Assembly: GCF_037646705.1 (NCBI RefSeq)
Contig: NZ_JBBHER010000003.1
Location: forward strand, 1 to 64,000
Direction: 5' to 3'
Source of the DNA: Pikeienuella litoralis
Lineage (GTDB): Bacteria > Pseudomonadota > Alphaproteobacteria > Rhodobacterales > Rhodobacteraceae
Length of the DNA stretch: 64,000 nt
The stretch's first letter is position 1. Each line of letters begins with the position of its first letter. Under the pieces are notes generated by a model, which did not search any database, was not told the origin of the DNA, and saw nothing but the letters and a program-made list of their open reading frames with translations. The translations under genes were made by a program, and so were the position numbers. Positions 61,786 to 64,000 of the stretch are shown here, one piece after another.

Positions 61786-62238
61786 ATGCGCGACCGCCTT
61801 AATTCCGCGTTGAAGACCGCGATGAAGGACAAGGAGCGCACGAGAATCGGCGCGCTCCGACTCATCGTCGCCGCCTTGAACGAGCGGGAGATCGCCGCGC
61901 GCGGCGGCGACGACCCATCGGACCTGACCGAAGCCGAGATTCTGGAGGTGCTCGCCAAGATGGTGAAGCAGCGACAGGACAGCGCCAAAGCCTATGAGGA
62001 AGGCGGCCGCCCTGAGCTTGCGAAGCAGGAGCTCGCGGAGATCCGGATCATTCGGGAGTTCATGCCAAAGCAGATGCCGCCGGAGGAAGTGAACGCCGCG
62101 GTCAGGGATGCGATCCGCGACGCCGGGGCGCAATCGATCAAGGACATGGGCAAGGTCATGGGCGTTCTGAAGGAGAAGTACCAGGGCCGGATGGATTTCG
62201 GCAAGGCCGGCGCCGCCGTGCGTCAGGCGCTGGTTTGA
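61786..62238 (+). CDS. GatB/YqeY domain protein
   Basis: Helical protein of 150 residues resembling the tail domain of the Asp/Glu-tRNA amidotransferase subunit GatB. It starts MRDRLNSALKTAMKDKERTR and has the typical VKQRQDSAKAYEEGGRPELA and EFMPKQMPPEEV. The function of stand-alone YqeY is unproven, perhaps tRNA-related. An ATG at 61777 is an alternative start. Divergent from carA, a common alphaproteobacterial arrangement. Confidence 0.88.
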   Translation: MRDRLNSALKTAMKDKERTRIGALRLIVAALNEREIAARGGDDPSDLTEAEILEVLAKMVKQRQDSAKAYEEGGRPELAKQELAEIRIIREFMPKQMPPEEVNAAVRDAIRDAGAQSIKDMGKVMGVLKEKYQGRMDFGKAGAAVRQALV

Positions 62239-62271
62239 GGCGAGGCGGCGGAGAGCCGATAGGAGATCTGA

Positions 62272-62631
62272 ATGACGGGATCGAGTGAGGAAGGGCGGCG
62301 CTGGCACGATATGGGCGGCGTGATCGCGGCGGACGGCGGCCCGGAGGTGGACCGCGAGACCCATGACTACGCGCTCTGGGAGAAGCGGGTCGACGCGCTG
62401 GTGATGCTCGCGACCTCGAAGGGGCTCTTCACGGTGGACGGCCTTCGCCGCGTGCTGGAGGACATGGCCCCGGAGGCGTTCGAGACCCAGAGTTATTACG
62501 AACGCTGGGTCCAGTCCTTGACCCAGAACCTGATGGAGGCCGGCGCGTTCACGCCGGGGGAGCTGGGCGTGAAGATGGAAGAGATCGCCGCGCGCGGCGA
62601 CACATATGGCGAGTGCTCGCTCGGAAGATAG
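62272..62631 (+). CDS. nitrile hydratase beta-subunit N-terminal-like protein (split beta subunit)
   Basis: Helical protein of 119 residues matching the first half of nitrile hydratase beta: DMGGVIAADGGPEVDRETH, then LWEKRVDALVML and ETQSYYERWVQSLTQNLMEAG. The Arg in YYERW corresponds to the residue that hydrogen-bonds the oxidised Cys of the metal site. In ordinary nitrile hydratase this is fused to an SH3-like half; here that half is the next gene, as in thiocyanate hydrolase and the toyocamycin enzyme. First gene of the three-gene unit. Confidence 0.85.
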   Translation: MTGSSEEGRRWHDMGGVIAADGGPEVDRETHDYALWEKRVDALVMLATSKGLFTVDGLRRVLEDMAPEAFETQSYYERWVQSLTQNLMEAGAFTPGELGVKMEEIAARGDTYGECSLGR

Positions 62632-62649
62632 AAGATCAGGGAGGAGTGG

Positions 62650-62943
62650 ATGACGAAGACCTATCGAGTCGGACAAGCGGTGCGGCTCCTTCATCTTGCG
62701 CCTCCGGGCCATGTGCGCGCGCCTTGGTATCTGCGCGGAAAGACCGGAGTCATCGAACGCGATCTGGGGCGTACGGGAGATCCGGAGGCGCTCGCCTATG
62801 GCCGGTTCGACGCGCCGAAAAAGCGGCTCTATCGGGTCCGCTTCTCCATGGGCGATGTCTGGGGAGAGAAGGCGGAGCGCCCCGGCGACCGGGTCGACGC
62901 CGAAATATTCGAAAACTGGTTGGAGCCCGCCGATGCCGCATGA
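62650..62943 (+). CDS. nitrile hydratase beta-subunit C-terminal SH3-like protein
   Basis: 97-residue SH3-like barrel: YRVGQAVRLLHLAPPGHVRA, GKTGVIERDLG and LYRVRFSMGDVWGE match the second half of nitrile hydratase beta. The Arg in YRVRF would be the second Arg facing the metal cluster. It follows the first-half gene by 18 bases with a GGGAGGAG ribosome site, and overlaps the alpha gene by 11 bases. Confidence 0.87.
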   Translation: MTKTYRVGQAVRLLHLAPPGHVRAPWYLRGKTGVIERDLGRTGDPEALAYGRFDAPKKRLYRVRFSMGDVWGEKAERPGDRVDAEIFENWLEPADAA

Positions 62944-63616
62944 CCACGATCACGATCACGACCATGATCACTTTCATCACGAGGGGATGAGTTCATCGGG
63001 GCATCCCTATCGTCCCGATCAGGACGCGCCGCTTACCTATTTCCAGCGGATGGAGATCGCGGTCCGTGAATTGCTGGTCGAAAAGGGCGTCACGACCGAG
63101 GCGGAGATAAACACGCGGGTCGCGGCGATGGACGCGCGCTCGCCCGCGATGGGCGCGGCGGTTGTGGCCCGCGCCTGGACCGACCCCGAGTTCAAGAAGC
63201 GCCTTCTCGCCGACGGCTCCGCCGCCTGCGCCGAGATGGGGGTTCCGCTCGAGGCGATGAAGCTGATCGTGGTGGAGAACACGCCCGAGACGCATAACGT
63301 CATCGTCTGCACGCTTTGCTCCTGCTACCCGCGCAATCTTCTCGGCCTGCCGCCGGATTGGTACAAGCAGCGCGCCTATCGAAGCCGGACCGTGATCGAG
63401 CCGCGCAAGGTCCTGTCCGAATTCGGGCTGGAGTTGCCCGACGATGTGACGGTGCAGGTCCATGATTCGACCGCGGACATGCGCTATATCGTGCTGCCGA
63501 TGCGCCCCGCCGGAACCGAAGATATGGATGAGGCGGAGCTCGCCGCGCTGGTCGGGCGGGACGCGATGATCGGCGTCGCGCTTCCGTCGCAGCCTTCCGT
63601 CGCAGCCTCGGCCTAG
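62933..63616 (+). CDS. cobalt-type nitrile hydratase/thiocyanate hydrolase catalytic (alpha-like) subunit
   Basis: Metal-binding subunit of 227 residues. The metal site is VCTLCSC (C126, C129, S130, C131); Thr before Leu points to cobalt rather than iron. NTPETHNVIV, LGLPPDWYK and YRSRTVIEPRKVL are conserved around it, but the usual YPWP after the cluster reads YPRN. The N-terminus is a His/Asp repeat (residues 3-16), likely a metal-binding tail. Whether the substrate is a nitrile or thiocyanate is not decided by the sequence. Confidence 0.88.
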   Translation: MPHDHDHDHDHDHFHHEGMSSSGHPYRPDQDAPLTYFQRMEIAVRELLVEKGVTTEAEINTRVAAMDARSPAMGAAVVARAWTDPEFKKRLLADGSAACAEMGVPLEAMKLIVVENTPETHNVIVCTLCSCYPRNLLGLPPDWYKQRAYRSRTVIEPRKVLSEFGLELPDDVTVQVHDSTADMRYIVLPMRPAGTEDMDEAELAALVGRDAMIGVALPSQPSVAASA

Positions 63617-64000
63617 CGCAGCGAGATCTGGCCGGCGCCGAGAATCGGCCCGCCGGCGCCCGCCTGAACCAGGACGGCGGCGCCGTCGGCGTCGGCCGGG
63701 CGGCGGGTCGTCAGGTTCAGCGCCCGGCCCCGCCATGGGCCGAGCTCCACCCACCCCTTGACCACGTTTCGATAGACGACGTTCCGGCCGCTATTCTCGC
63801 CTCTGGGGATCCGCACCTTTTCCGCGGCGGTGAAGTAGGCCAACGACACTTGCGCCTCCGGCCCGTCGGAGGCCGGCGCGGCGCCGGTCGGGTCGATCGC
63901 AATCTGAATCTCGTCGCCATCCCGCTGGAGCGTCACGCGTGCGGCGGGCGGGTGGGCGAGTTGCCGCTCGACCGCGGCCCGGACCTTTTCATGCTGGCTG
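63613..64000 (-). CDS. DUF1223 family protein, C-terminal part, runs off right edge
   Basis: The C-terminal 128 residues of a protein whose start lies outside the window. VSLAYFTAAEKVRIPRGENS followed by GRNVVYRNVVKGWVELGPW and ILGAGQI are typical of the DUF1223 family, secreted proteins with a thioredoxin-like N-terminal half. The stop codon overlaps the stop of the convergent nitrile hydratase-like gene by two bases. An apparent GTG at 63936 is internal. Confidence 0.8.
   Translation of the reverse strand, partial: SQHEKVRAAVERQLAHPPAARVTLQRDGDEIQIAIDPTGAAPASDGPEAQVSLAYFTAAEKVRIPRGENSGRNVVYRNVVKGWVELGPWRGRALNLTTRRPADADGAAVLVQAGAGGPILGAGQISLR

Overview
The window is GC-rich chromosomal DNA, almost wholly coding, from an alphaproteobacterium and most likely a member of the Rhodobacterales or a close relative. 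The assignment rests on gene order and families remembered from that group: the hdac-xseB-ispA-dxs string, petP/petR-like regulators divergent from ilvE, fabA-fabB-fabI divergent from an Irr-type Fur regulator, the rpoZ/rsh neighbourhood and a CtrA-type box. Short 4-base overlaps (ATGA/GTGA) and GTG starts are common. I see no rRNA, tRNA, CRISPR array, insertion sequence or prophage.

Layout. 1-6.0 kb: an oligopeptide-type ABC importer on the minus strand, abutting a cytochrome P450 fragment at the left edge. 6.2-8.4 kb: Mrp/ApbC Fe-S carrier and a family 2 glycosyltransferase. 8.4-12.4 kb: isoprenoid precursor genes (dxs, ispA) with xseB and an HDAC-like amidohydrolase. 12.5-16 kb: PetP/PetR-like regulators, ilvE and an FAD oxidoreductase. 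16-20.6 kb: rsfS-rlmH behind a strong promoter, an old yellow enzyme with an enoyl-CoA hydratase homologue, then rpe-gph. 20.7-34.7 kb: an EamA exporter, a CreBC-like two-component pair, a TTC38-like TPR protein, a MoxR/vWA pair, MgtE, a PAS-GAF-GGDEF diguanylate cyclase, YcjX/YcjF and truA. 34.8-45.6 kb: acyl-CoA metabolism, comprising an SDR/ACAD10-11-like/kinase operon, a CurA-like reductase and a seven-gene beta-oxidation operon containing one unknown protein. 45.9-49.1 kb: unsaturated fatty acid synthesis (fabA, fabB, fabI) and irr. 49.1-57.4 kb: aldo/keto reductase, DUF2062 protein, rsh, a patatin, rpoZ, an LCAT-like lipoprotein, a small unknown protein and a ParA-like ATPase. 57.4-60.4 kb: a gene-poor stretch ending in a strongly structured RNA candidate, then an MshEN-glycosyltransferase fusion with an upstream CtrA-type box. 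60.5-64 kb: carA, yqeY, a three-subunit cobalt-type nitrile hydratase/thiocyanate hydrolase-like operon and a partial DUF1223 gene.

The most interesting items are: (i) the CtrA-box-associated MshEN-GT2 fusion, which looks like a c-di-GMP-controlled polysaccharide synthase; (ii) the structured RNA candidate at about 57982-58165 beside it; (iii) the split nitrile hydratase-like enzyme whose cobalt subunit carries a His/Asp-repeat tail; (iv) a kinase/acyl-CoA dehydrogenase pair resembling a split ACAD10/11; and (v) a patatin gene placed in reverse between rsh and rpoZ. All homology calls are by eye and from memory; no search was run.
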